From NCBI RefSeq assembly GCF_018613605.1, contig NZ_JAGGPU010000021.1, positions 62,001 to 126,000 of the forward strand: a stretch of 64,000 nt of DNA, written 5' to 3'. Under the pieces are notes generated by a model that was not told the DNA's origin, did no database searches, and worked only from the letters and a program-made list of their open reading frames with translations. The stretch comes from Pedobacter sp. ISL-64. GTDB lineage: Bacteria > Bacteroidota > Bacteroidia > Sphingobacteriales > Sphingobacteriaceae. This document shows positions 29,601 through 37,663 of this stretch, piece by piece; position 1 is the first letter of the stretch, and the number at the start of each line of letters is the position of its first letter. The position numbers and the translations under genes are program-made.

Positions 29601-29949
29601 GCTTTTCACTCTTTTCGGGAGATGTAGCCTTTTGCAGTACAATGTAATTCTCCTTTAAAATCCAGTCGAGCCTTTTTCCCTTTAAAGTAAGGTCCATCAC
29701 TTCGGCAAGTTCTGCCTGTTTGAAATTGACAGAAATTTTTTCAGAATCATCGAGGAGTTTGTTGCTGTAGAAAACAGTGAGGCCTGTTTGTTTTTTGATT
29801 GTTCTGAATACAGAAGCAATAGTGATGTTTTTGCCTTCAATACTGATCCTGCCTAGTGTTTGGGGGCTTGCCCCTGTAATGAGGATGAACAGCAGCATGA
29901 ATGCAGCCGGCAATGAAATCCGGCCCGTTCGGGTAAGGTTTTTGTTCAT
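26641..29949 (-). CDS. SusC-type TonB-dependent receptor with STN signalling domain
   Basis: 1102 residues. Signal peptide (about 1-30), then an STN (secretin/TonB N-terminal) domain at about 33-110 with ITIASVFRTIKKQTGLTVFY and LDWILKENYIVLQ. The carboxypeptidase-regulatory-like domain is at about 133-205. NEVVIVGYG (from about 208) precedes the plug with ILKDAASSSIYGSRAANGVI, and a full barrel follows. The STN domain would contact FecR in the periplasm to signal ligand transport to the ECF sigma factor; FecR and sigma genes precede it in the operon. A CGTTCACC-N14-CTGCATC element lies in the 73-base gap upstream. Confidence 0.95.
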   Translation of the reverse strand: MNKNLTRTGRISLPAAFMLLFILITGASPQTLGRISIEGKNITIASVFRTIKKQTGLTVFYSNKLLDDSEKISVNFKQAELAEVMDLTLKGKRLDWILKENYIVLQKATSPEKSEKRIQNKPMGEQKKEDRTGVVTDETGKPVPGVSVKIKGSNGGAVTDVNGQYKINANAGDMLVFSYVGFATQEVQVGTENRINIKLLPIDENLNEVVIVGYGIQKKVNLTGAVSQVSGKDLAARPMGQTSASLQGMAPGVTVRQSSGRPGGDGGTIRIRGIGNFLDSNPLVMIDGIEGSMNNIDPNLIESISILKDAASSSIYGSRAANGVILITTKRAIADQVNVSYNNYIGWQEATNMPDLVDALDHMLLTNEAYVNTGRTPLYSEALIQKYREQGGVSSDLYPNTDWQKETLTGSGLQQSHFLTIQGGTQKVKLLGSFGLFDQKGIIENSSFKRYTIRNNADITFSEKFKARIDLQFVNAITTDPAAASSEIFQWMNGIPANQIGINQSGQWGVGWNGSNPISASKDGGTNRTRGPFGSINATLNYKPVEWLEAEAAYSPKYALSSSKNFRKAIQSYLPNGATSFLTPPLTSLAQNKSESFFNNMRATLTASKTFGNHSLKFLAGASREDYFNEWTNAFRDTYILPDYPVLNTGSALNQQATGSEEEWALQSLFSRFNYVYKNKYLLEVNARYDGSSRFSSGNKYGFFPSASAGWRISEENFMVGLKKVVNEAKLRLSWGKLGNQNIGTYPSVTTILLESYTLGKQIVNTAALNNLANKMISWETTEEKNIGIDLTLFNNLSITADYYRRRTSDILLLLDIPLIVGVGKPFQNAGIVDNNGWELGLAYKGKIKDFNYNLSFNISDVKNTIVDTKGVNQTGLTVNREGYSIGSLFGYQAEGLFASDAEVAAHAKQFGTVKAGDIRYKDQNGDNLINEADKIVIGSTLPRLTYASTLSGSYKGFDFSVLVQGVGKANGYLAGPGILPFNVGGAIGGTIREDNKDRWTPDNRNAKYPRLAFGETNNEQVSTFFLKDASYLRIKNVQIGYTLPVGIAQKIALKRLRIFANGSNLSSFDRFWDGYDVEAPVGGGNIYPQVKVYSFGLEATF

Positions 29950-29980
29950 AACAGTTAAAGTTTATATCGGTTTTCCTTAA

Positions 29981-30009
29981 GATGCAGCTTTAACCAAAAT
30001 GGGTGAACG
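29981..30009 (-). promoter_or_regulatory. ECF-promoter-like element, copy upstream of SusC
   Basis: On the - strand CGTTCACC-N14-CTGCATC lies 31 bases before the SusC start. The same two blocks with the same 14-base spacing occur before the FecR gene (31163-31191). The spacing and the TGCATCT block fit -35/-10 elements of an ECF sigma factor, presumably the one encoded at 31193-31729 (inference). Confidence 0.5.
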
Positions 30010-30022
30010 GAACCTGAAAAAA

Positions 30023-31150
30023 TTATCTGAAAGTCAATATCCCGCTTTCCAGTTTAGCCTTTATGCCTGAAGATAACTCTAAATTTGATAGCACAACATC
30101 AAGAGGAAGTTTCTTATCGATTTCACCGGTAAAGGTCTGTTCTGATACAGCTGGGGATTTCCAGTTGATTTTTACATCGTACCAACGGCTGAGTACCTGT
30201 GCAATTTCCGCCAGGGACTTATTGTGGAAATAATAAGTGCCGTTCCGCCAGGACAGGACCTCCTGGGGATCAAAGGTTTTGATAACAAGTTTACCACCGT
30301 CATTATAACTTACCTGTTGGTCTGGCTTTAACATGATGGATTCATTTCCTTTTATAGCCGAAATTGATCCGGTTATAAGGGATGTGGCAAAATTTTTCAC
30401 ATTATAGGCATTTACATTGAAAGAAGTACCATGAACCTTGATGTCGGTAAATTCAGTATGTACAATAAATTCAAGGTCTGGATTGTGGGTCACTTTAAAA
30501 TAAGCTTCCCCTGTTAAATAGACTTCCCTTGTTTTTTTATCGAAGCTATTGGGGAAACGTAGGCTGGAAGCAGAATTCATCCAGACTTCTGTTCCATCGG
30601 GCAGGGTAATCTTGTAATCTTTAGTTGGTGGTACGTACAGGGTTGCCCAATCTTTATTGCCAGCTCCTGCTGGGGCATAACTTAATTCTTTTTGTTTGGT
30701 GTGTACTGTGGCACCGTCCATGTTTATGGTACGACCTGCTGTGAGTTCGATTATCTTGCCATTATCTGTTCTGAGATATACCTGCTGCTGTACAGTACCT
30801 TTCTCTCTAGACGTTAACTGCTGTTTATTAAAAAAATACCACATCAAAGGCAATCCGATAAGTAGCATTGCAGCGGCACTGATGTACCGCCGGTTCCGCT
30901 CATAAAAAGATCTAACTGGTATTTCCGGAAGGTGAGGCTCAACATTTTCCCATGCTTTTGTTTCGTCAAGCCCTGAGAGGAAAGATGCTGTACCTGGTCT
31001 TTTCATTTTTGATTTCAGCTCTTCCCAGAATTCCCTGGTATCGGGGTTTGCCAGAATCGCTTTTTCAGCAATAAAGTCATCGCCCTCACTTATCGTACCT
31101 GCAATCTTTTCAAATAAAAGCCCTTTTATAAAATCCTCGTTATATTCCAT
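30023..31150 (-). CDS. FecR-type anti-sigma factor
   Basis: 375 residues. A cytoplasmic N-terminal helical region (about 1-85) would bind sigma. One membrane helix follows (about 89-107, AAAMLLIGLPLMWYFF). The periplasmic FecR domain is at about 175-275 (ITLPDGTEVWMNSASSLRF, VYLTGEAYFKVTHNPDLEF). The C-terminal DUF4974-type STN-contacting domain is at about 300-375 (YYFHNKSLAEIAQVLSRWYDV). It lies between the sigma gene (42-base gap) and the STN-SusC gene (73-base gap), completing a trans-envelope signalling set. Confidence 0.94.
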   Translation of the reverse strand: MEYNEDFIKGLLFEKIAGTISEGDDFIAEKAILANPDTREFWEELKSKMKRPGTASFLSGLDETKAWENVEPHLPEIPVRSFYERNRRYISAAAMLLIGLPLMWYFFNKQQLTSREKGTVQQQVYLRTDNGKIIELTAGRTINMDGATVHTKQKELSYAPAGAGNKDWATLYVPPTKDYKITLPDGTEVWMNSASSLRFPNSFDKKTREVYLTGEAYFKVTHNPDLEFIVHTEFTDIKVHGTSFNVNAYNVKNFATSLITGSISAIKGNESIMLKPDQQVSYNDGGKLVIKTFDPQEVLSWRNGTYYFHNKSLAEIAQVLSRWYDVKINWKSPAVSEQTFTGEIDKKLPLDVVLSNLELSSGIKAKLESGILTFR

Positions 31151-31162
31151 CTCTTATTTATA

Positions 31163-31191
31163 GATGCAGTTATAGTATCATTAGGTGAACG
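31163..31191 (-). promoter_or_regulatory. ECF-promoter-like element, copy upstream of FecR
   Basis: On the - strand CGTTCACC-N14-CTGCATC fills the gap between the sigma stop and the FecR start, matching block for block the copy at 29981-30009. It would let FecR be transcribed from its own sigma-dependent promoter. The short distance to the start codon (12 bases) would imply a very short leader, which counts somewhat against a promoter role. Confidence 0.45.
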
Positions 31192-31192
31192 C

Positions 31193-31729
31193 TCATCTGA
31201 ATGTGATCAATTTTTCCTGTAACATTTTAACCGCAAGCTTCAAATGTGTCTTTATTGAATTAACAGAAAGCCCCATTTCATTGGCTGCATCCTGATATTT
31301 TTTGTTTTCCATGTAAACCAGCTTAAATGCTTTTTGGCGCTGGGCAGGAAGCTCGTTAAGGGCAAGGTTAATGGTATTTTCGCTACCGGTCTGTTCTGAT
31401 TGTTCAATATCGTCCTCCAGGTTTATCCTTTCGGTATATTCATCCATTTTTTGCTGGGTAACTTTTCTTGTCCTTAAGGCCATCAGGCATTGATTATGCA
31501 CAGCCCTAAAAAGATAAGCTTTAAGGGAGCTGTTTACAGATTGGTAATGTGATTTTTGCCACATGGAAATAAACAGGTTTTGGACCAGATCTTCTGCCTC
31601 CATTTCGTCTTCCAGCATCATATATGCTTTTAGCGCGAGTGGTTTGTAATATTTTTTAAATACCTGTTCGTAGGCAGTCTTTTTGCCGTTCTTGAGGTCA
31701 TTCAATAATATTTGGTCAGTGATCTCCAT
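31193..31729 (-). CDS. ECF sigma factor (FecI-like, Bacteroidetes type)
   Basis: 178 residues. Region 2 (about 22-90) has FKKYYKPLALKAYMMLED and AEDLVQNLFISMWQKSH. Region 4 (about 120-175) has ALNELPAQRQKAFKLVYME and a helix-turn-helix MGLSVNSIKTHLKLAVKML. It directs polymerase to the FecR/SusC/SusD/flavoenzyme genes when released by FecR (inference from order). It is the first gene of the operon; a candidate housekeeping promoter lies at 31752-31783. Confidence 0.94.
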   Translation of the reverse strand: MEITDQILLNDLKNGKKTAYEQVFKKYYKPLALKAYMMLEDEMEAEDLVQNLFISMWQKSHYQSVNSSLKAYLFRAVHNQCLMALRTRKVTQQKMDEYTERINLEDDIEQSEQTGSENTINLALNELPAQRQKAFKLVYMENKKYQDAANEMGLSVNSIKTHLKLAVKMLQEKLITFR

Positions 31730-31751
31730 TAATATAGATTAAAGCAGGCGA

Positions 31752-31783
31752 TAAATATATACTTTGAAATTCAGAAAAACAAG
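31752..31783 (-). promoter_or_regulatory. Candidate promoter of the ECF sigma gene
   Basis: On the - strand CTTG (31780-31783), a 20-base spacer and TATATTTA (31752-31759) match the Bacteroidota -33/-7 layout with one mismatch in each element, 22 bases before the sigma start codon. Confidence 0.4.
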
Positions 31784-32164
31784 AAAGGTCTGGTACTAAG
31801 TATGATGCAACTGTTTCTACTATTTGGATTGAGGATTTAAGCCTCGCTCATATTTTGTACAGTTGTAATGTGGACAGATGGTCAATAGAGTGAATGTTCA
31901 GATGTATCTCAGGTTCAGTCTTCAACAGGTGTTTTTACTTTTAGCTAAAATTTTATCCAATTGTGGCTTGATAGTAAAGCGGCGATCCGGTTGTGGCCGT
32001 TGCTGTACGCTAATTTGAATCGTTGAACAATTTAGCTGAAAGAGCAAATGCTTGTATACAACAACAGATTGTTTTATGAATAGAATAATTTTTGCGCGTA
32101 TAAATTGTTATGCCATCGTTGCCGGAAGTTGAAAAATTATCAAAGTCGTAAAATTTGTTAAATG

Positions 32165-32196
32165 TTTGTAGGCTATGTTAAGATAATATAATTTTG
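32165..32196 (+). promoter_or_regulatory. Consensus Bacteroidota promoter, possible long-leader or sRNA start
   Basis: TTTG (32165-32168), a 20-base spacer and TAATTTTG (32189-32196) match the TTTG/TAnnTTTG consensus exactly. The SusC start codon is 535 bases downstream, so the transcript would have a leader of about 530 bases or encode a separate small RNA. Confidence 0.6.
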
Positions 32197-32557
32197 TCTA
32201 CTAATACTATAGATTTAATATATTATGATATCCGAAACAGTTACTTGTCCCCTTAATCCGATCTCTAATACATCCTACAATAGCTTTGGTTGCTGTTGTT
32301 GAATCTGGTTTCTCTGTTTTTGTTCTCTTCTCGAGTTTTTGTTTTTTTAAATGACCGCATGGAAGGTAAATAATCAACCGTAAGTAGATATGCTAAAGTC
32401 ATGACCTCTGTATAATCTTAACATGATATGGGAATGAAATAAAGGAGTGACTGACCGATTGGAAATATTGAATGGATAAATAAAATCAATTATAAAACAC
32501 AATACCCAAGGTATAGAAAGGAGCTTGCAAAATAAGATAGTTACTGAATATAAATAA

Positions 32558-32583
32558 GGGAAAATGCGTTTCTGCATTCTCCC
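32558..32583 (+). other. Leader hairpin upstream of SusC
   Basis: GGGAAAATGC and GCATTCTCCC pair over 10 bp with a single mismatch and a 6-base loop. It lies inside the presumed leader, 148 bases before the SusC start. No T-run follows, so it is not a plain terminator. Confidence 0.4.
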
Positions 32584-32731
32584 CAGATTTCGACCATTGC
32601 CGGAGATCAATTGGCGTTGCATCCGGTCAGTTTATTCAATGATCATGTCAAAATTATGAATTCTGCACGGGAATTTTTCATATTCCTAATGCTTGTTGCA
32701 GTTTCATGATTGGCATAAAACAATATAAATT

Positions 32732-35700
32732 ATGAAAATAAGCGGAAAGTCCTGGAAGGACTCGCATAACAAACCTTTGTCAAAAATACTTTTAATGCCC
32801 TGTCTAACGGGAATTCTTCTGATTTCCTCCGTTCTGCAGGCCAGGGCAAAAAGAAGTGGCGAAGGACAAAATATTAATCTCCTCTCTCATTCAAAGGCAA
32901 CCGTTGTGGCAAATTTGACAGTATACAATTTTCTCGATGTTTCTTTTGAGATTTCAAATAGTGAAGGTCTACGCTCGCAGACTGTTACAATTAAGGGAAA
33001 AGTAACCGATGAAAAGAACCTTCCCCTGCCTGGGGTAAGTGTTAGGCTCAAGGGAACTGCTCAGGTGGTATCAACAAATCCCGACGGCGAATTTCAACTG
33101 GTTACCGAGTTAAATCAGCCTACTTTGGTTTTTACCTACGTAGGTTATAAAACACAGGAAGTGCTTTATAAAGGCCAGCCACTCTCGATAAAACTTGATC
33201 CTGATCAAAGTAAGCTTGAAGAGGTACTTGTGGTAGGATATGGTACGCAAAGAAAAAGCGATGTATTAGGCTCAGTAGCCACTTTTAATGCAAAAGCAGT
33301 AGAAGAAAAGCCGATATCAAGAGTTGAGCAGGCGCTTATCGGCCAGATGGCCGGCGTTCAGGTAAGGCAGCAAAGCGGCACGCCCGGAGCTGGTTTAAGT
33401 ATTCAGGTACGCGGGGCTGGCTCAATCACGGCAGGTAATGAACCCCTTTACGTTTTGGATGGCTTTCCTTTGGATGTCGCCAGTCAGAATGCCTCCGGAG
33501 GTGTTTCAAACAGTCCATTAGATAATCTTAATCCAAATGATATCGAGAGTGTTCAGGTATTAAAAGATGCAGCTGCGGGAGCCATTTACGGTTCTCGTGC
33601 TGCAAATGGGGTAGTAATTATCACAACTAAAAAAGGTGTTGCGGGCAAACCAAGAATTAGTGTGAATGCCAACGCAGGTATTAGTTCGGTAGCCAGAAAG
33701 ATCGATATGCTGAGTGCTGGTGAGTGGGTTGCCCAGGCAACAGAACTGGCCAACGCTGCATGGGTAGCTTCTGGTACAGGAAGAACTGCTACCCAAACCA
33801 ATGCTGAAAAAGCCGCTATTTTAGGCCTTGCTCCAGGTACCATTAACACCTCTTTTATGACCGATCCGAGATGGGCACAGCCTGGACACCCCGGACTTGA
33901 TTATGTAGATTGGCAGGATGCCATCTTTACCAATGCACCTTATCAAAATTATGAGGTTTCAGCAAGCGGAGGGGCAGAAAATGTGACTTACTTTATTTCA
34001 GGTAACGTACTTAACCAAAACGGAACGTTGATTAATTCCAATTTTAAGAACTATGGTTTAAGGGCCAATGTGGAGGCCAATGCCAGTAAGAAGCTTAAAT
34101 TCGGGATCAACCTTGCGCCATCTTATTCTGTTAATAATGCACCTCCGGGGGAGGGTAAGGACAACCAGCTCATGAATGCTTTACAGATGGTGCCGGTAGT
34201 TGAAAGTTCGGCAGGTTTAAATTCCGGGGCTTATGGAAACAGTACCTACACCTGGGCGAGCCCAAGATTAATCAGTCCGTATGCCTATCTGGAAACCGCA
34301 ATAAACAAGGTAAAAACCTCAAGATTATTGGCTTCGATATATGCAGATTATCGAATAGTTAACGGCCTGTCATTGAGGTCGAGCGTAAATTATGATAATG
34401 TTGATCGAAATACTTCAAAATATACATCTGATCAGGTTACCGTTGGTGCAGCATCGGCTTTGTTAACCAATCCTGGTCTTTACTCAACCGGCTCTTACGC
34501 GGTAACTAAGAAACAGAATTTTCTTAACGAGAACACCCTGAATTATACCACGACTATTGCCAGTGTCCACAAGATTTCTGCCATTGCAGGGGTGTCGTAC
34601 AATATAGTGCATACCGAAGGGGTAAGCCTTGCAACGGCCGGAGGTTTTGCCAACGATATCATCAAAACCTTAAGTAATGCCATTGCCAACGCTGCAGGGG
34701 TAACCACTACAGGAACTTCAACTGCAGCTAATAATACCCTGTTTTCGTACTACAGCAGGCTTCAATATGCTTTTAAAGACAGATACCTTTTATCTGGTAC
34801 CATCAGAAGAGATGCCTCTTCTAAATTTGGATCTGAAAACCGCTGGGGAACCTTTCCTTCGGTATCTGCCGGATGGAAAGTTTCAGAAGAATCTTTTCTT
34901 AAAGATGTTAAAGCCATCAGTGAGTTAAAACTAAGATTAAGTTGGGGTAAATCGGGCAACAACAACATTGGCGACTATAATGCCATAAGCACCCTGATAA
35001 ATTCGAATTACGTATTTGGCGGCAATACGCCAACAACGGCTACCGGGCAGGTGGTTTCGGGCCTTGCCAACAAAGCGCTGAAATGGGAAACATCCAACAC
35101 CTATGATCTTGGTTTAGACTTCAGCCTTTTGGCCAACAGAATCAATTTCACCTTCGATGCCTATCATAAAAAGAATACCGACCTACTGTTAAACCTGCCG
35201 GTACTATCAGCAAGTGGTTTCAGTACAAGTTTACAAAATATAGGTGCGGTGGTGAACAAAGGATTGGAATTCGGACTGAATACGGTAAACATAAAAACAG
35301 CCAATTTCACCTGGTCAATGAGCGCTAATATTGCCTTTAACAAAAATGCGATAACCGATCTTGGCCCAACACATGCTGATATCGAAATCGCTTCTGCTTA
35401 TAGCGGTAGCAATGCGCCATACCTGCTTAGGGAAGGACTCCCTGCTTTCAGCTATTACATCACTAAAACCGATGGAATTTTAACGGCTGCCGATATTGCC
35501 AATCCGGCTGTGGCAAAAGTATCCGGACAGAAAATTGGCGATGCGAAATACGTTGATACCAATGGCGATGGAAAAATCAGTGCTGCCGATAGGGTAGTTG
35601 GTGGACAGCCTTCTCCTAAATATATCTGGGGTTGGTTAAACAATTTTAAATATGGGAATTTCGACCTTGGTATACAGTTGTATGGTCAACATGGAGGCTC

Positions 35701-36127
35701 GATACTTTCTTATCTGGGCCGTGCAATCGACTTTTCGGGAAGTACAACCGCAAATGTTCTTGGGGTATGGAGAGACCACTGGACCGCAACAGACCCCAAT
35801 CCGGATGCACCAAGGGGCAAACTGGGCGCAACTTATACCTATCCGAACGTAACCTCTGATTGGGTCTACTCCAGCGATTTCTTTCGGGTACAGAACATTA
35901 CTTTGGGCTATAACCTGAAGGGGTTGATCAAAACCCATGGCATTTCTTCGGCAAGGATATTTGTAGCGCTCGAAAACTATTTCTCTCATGATAAATATAA
36001 GGGGGGAGCAAATCCAGAGGCGCAGAATACGAACGTAAGTGGCGATGCCAGCTATGCAATATCAGGCGATTACGGTTCGGCACCATTAAGTAAAACAGCT
36101 TCAATTGGAATAAACATTGGCTTTTAG
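32732..36127 (+). CDS. SusC-type TonB-dependent receptor (sulfatase locus)
   Basis: 1131 residues. A long N-terminal region with hydrophobic core ILLMPCLTGILLISSVLQA (cleavage near QARA, about 39) is followed by about 40 residues with no recognised domain, standing where an STN domain would be. Then come the carboxypeptidase-regulatory-like domain (about 83-160), VLVVGYGTQRK (from 165), the plug with VLKDAAAGAIYGSRAANGVV, and the barrel. No FecR or sigma gene precedes it in the operon. SusD follows after 9 bases and a sulfatase after that, so it probably imports a desulfated or sulfated oligosaccharide. Confidence 0.94.
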   Translation: MKISGKSWKDSHNKPLSKILLMPCLTGILLISSVLQARAKRSGEGQNINLLSHSKATVVANLTVYNFLDVSFEISNSEGLRSQTVTIKGKVTDEKNLPLPGVSVRLKGTAQVVSTNPDGEFQLVTELNQPTLVFTYVGYKTQEVLYKGQPLSIKLDPDQSKLEEVLVVGYGTQRKSDVLGSVATFNAKAVEEKPISRVEQALIGQMAGVQVRQQSGTPGAGLSIQVRGAGSITAGNEPLYVLDGFPLDVASQNASGGVSNSPLDNLNPNDIESVQVLKDAAAGAIYGSRAANGVVIITTKKGVAGKPRISVNANAGISSVARKIDMLSAGEWVAQATELANAAWVASGTGRTATQTNAEKAAILGLAPGTINTSFMTDPRWAQPGHPGLDYVDWQDAIFTNAPYQNYEVSASGGAENVTYFISGNVLNQNGTLINSNFKNYGLRANVEANASKKLKFGINLAPSYSVNNAPPGEGKDNQLMNALQMVPVVESSAGLNSGAYGNSTYTWASPRLISPYAYLETAINKVKTSRLLASIYADYRIVNGLSLRSSVNYDNVDRNTSKYTSDQVTVGAASALLTNPGLYSTGSYAVTKKQNFLNENTLNYTTTIASVHKISAIAGVSYNIVHTEGVSLATAGGFANDIIKTLSNAIANAAGVTTTGTSTAANNTLFSYYSRLQYAFKDRYLLSGTIRRDASSKFGSENRWGTFPSVSAGWKVSEESFLKDVKAISELKLRLSWGKSGNNNIGDYNAISTLINSNYVFGGNTPTTATGQVVSGLANKALKWETSNTYDLGLDFSLLANRINFTFDAYHKKNTDLLLNLPVLSASGFSTSLQNIGAVVNKGLEFGLNTVNIKTANFTWSMSANIAFNKNAITDLGPTHADIEIASAYSGSNAPYLLREGLPAFSYYITKTDGILTAADIANPAVAKVSGQKIGDAKYVDTNGDGKISAADRVVGGQPSPKYIWGWLNNFKYGNFDLGIQLYGQHGGSILSYLGRAIDFSGSTTANVLGVWRDHWTATDPNPDAPRGKLGATYTYPNVTSDWVYSSDFFRVQNITLGYNLKGLIKTHGISSARIFVALENYFSHDKYKGGANPEAQNTNVSGDASYAISGDYGSAPLSKTASIGINIGF

Positions 36128-36136
36128 TAGAATAAG

Positions 36137-37627
36137 ATGAAAACGAAAATATACTTAACCCTGTTCTCCGCAATACTGCTGTTGGGCAGTTGCGAAAAAC
36201 AATTAAATCAAACACCAGAGTCGAGTTTGGCTACAGAGAATTTTTTTACCAATAATAACGACTTTCTTCAGGCGGTAAATGGGGTGTATTCCCAGTTGAG
36301 CAATTATCCCAGTCAGGCACTATGGCTCAGTGAAATGCGCAGCGACAACTTAAATGCGACTTCTGATGGTAACCGTGATTGGGACGGGATCAATAATTTT
36401 ACACCGAGTATTACCACAACAGGATTTATCACTACAGCCTGGAAAGCCAATTTCAACGGCATATATAATGCGAATACCGTTTTGGCAGCATTAGAAACCA
36501 AAGGAAGTGTACTCACCGCTGCAAATGCAACAAGGTATGCTGCCGAAGTTCGTTTCTTGAGGGCATTCTACTATTTTTCTCTGGTCAGGACTTTTGGCCA
36601 GGTGCCATTAATATCGACGGTAAAGAGCGCTGTGGAAGTAGCAAGCATTCCACGTAGTCCGGTAGCTGATGTTTATGCAATGATCGAATCCGATCTGCAG
36701 TATGCAGTGGCCAACTTACCCGCAACTTTTACAGGGATTGACCTTGGAAGACCAACTTCCTATGCTGCAAAAGGGCTGCTGGGGTTGGTTTATCTCACCA
36801 AATCGGGCCCAACATATGGTATAAACGGACCCGGCCTTAACAGCAATGAATATGATAAGGCTGCTGCTTTGTTCGATGCAGTACTTACCGGGAGTCCCTA
36901 TAGTTTTGCCTCCAATTATGCATCAATATTTTCTTACACCAACGAAAATAATAGTGAAGTGGTGTTTGATGTACAGTTTGCTTCGAGTTTAAACGGAGCC
37001 GGTTTTCCTTCCCATTTGGTGCCGGTAGCTTATTGGACCAGCAATGGGATTTCTAACAGTTATGGGAACGGCTATGGAGCCAGTACTTTTCCGGTATCAA
37101 AAAGTTTGGTCAATTCTTACACCACTAATACGGTTAGCGGAACAGATGTGCGATATCCTTTCAATGTAGCAACTACCTATACTGCTGGTCCTTTTGTCAA
37201 AAAATACATCGATGTGGCCAAAAAGGGCCTGTCGGGAAAAGACTGGCCGATTAATTTTATCGTATTGCGTTATACCGATATATTGTTAATGAAAGCCGAA
37301 TGTATCCTTCATGGTGCAGCGGGCACTCAAAGTGATGTAGACGCGGCTGTGAACAGGGTGAGGGCCAGGGCTGGCGTAGGCGCATTATCAAATGTAAATA
37401 TCGAGACCCTGATGCAGGAGCGGCAAAGGGAGTTTTTAGGCGAAGGGCTCCGCTGGAACGACCTTGTGCGCGAAGGTCTGGTCGTCTCGCAGATGAATGC
37501 CTGGAGAGTAGCCGATGCGATCACGAAAATTAATGAAATTGTGCCGAACTATGTCATTTATCCGGTGCCTGCGGCAGAAATTCAGACTGCACCTGGCCTT
37601 TATACTCAAAATCCGGGCTATAACTAG
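36137..37627 (+). CDS. SusD/RagB-type lipoprotein (sulfatase locus)
   Basis: 496 residues. Lipobox LLGSC, lipidated Cys19. Features: ATENFFTNNNDFLQAVNGVYS, AEVRFLRAFYYFSLVRTFG, VLRYTDILLMKAECILHGA and MQERQREFLGEGLRWNDLVR, all typical. It starts 9 bases after SusC. It presumably captures a sulfated glycan at the surface (inference from the sulfatase neighbour). Confidence 0.94.
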   Translation: MKTKIYLTLFSAILLLGSCEKQLNQTPESSLATENFFTNNNDFLQAVNGVYSQLSNYPSQALWLSEMRSDNLNATSDGNRDWDGINNFTPSITTTGFITTAWKANFNGIYNANTVLAALETKGSVLTAANATRYAAEVRFLRAFYYFSLVRTFGQVPLISTVKSAVEVASIPRSPVADVYAMIESDLQYAVANLPATFTGIDLGRPTSYAAKGLLGLVYLTKSGPTYGINGPGLNSNEYDKAAALFDAVLTGSPYSFASNYASIFSYTNENNSEVVFDVQFASSLNGAGFPSHLVPVAYWTSNGISNSYGNGYGASTFPVSKSLVNSYTTNTVSGTDVRYPFNVATTYTAGPFVKKYIDVAKKGLSGKDWPINFIVLRYTDILLMKAECILHGAAGTQSDVDAAVNRVRARAGVGALSNVNIETLMQERQREFLGEGLRWNDLVREGLVVSQMNAWRVADAITKINEIVPNYVIYPVPAAEIQTAPGLYTQNPGYN

Positions 37628-37663
37628 TATATTATGGGAAGAATAAGATTTCAATTCAATATA

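Larger units (their letters stand above)
31784..32731. other. 1 kb gene-free region before the sulfatase locus
   Basis: The gap from 31730 to 32731 (1002 bases) separates two divergent SusC operons. It holds candidate promoters at 31752-31783 (-) and 32165-32196 (+), a pyrimidine-rich tract near 32310-32350, and a hairpin at 32558-32583. An 82-residue open frame on the - strand (32374-32622) lacks any family feature and was not called. The rest is AT-rich with no recognisable gene. Confidence 0.6.

Noticed and set aside
32374..32622. 82-codon open frame on the - strand in the 1 kb gap
   Set aside because: No recognisable domain, atypical composition for a protein, and no ribosome-binding or promoter signal; more likely chance in AT-rich DNA.
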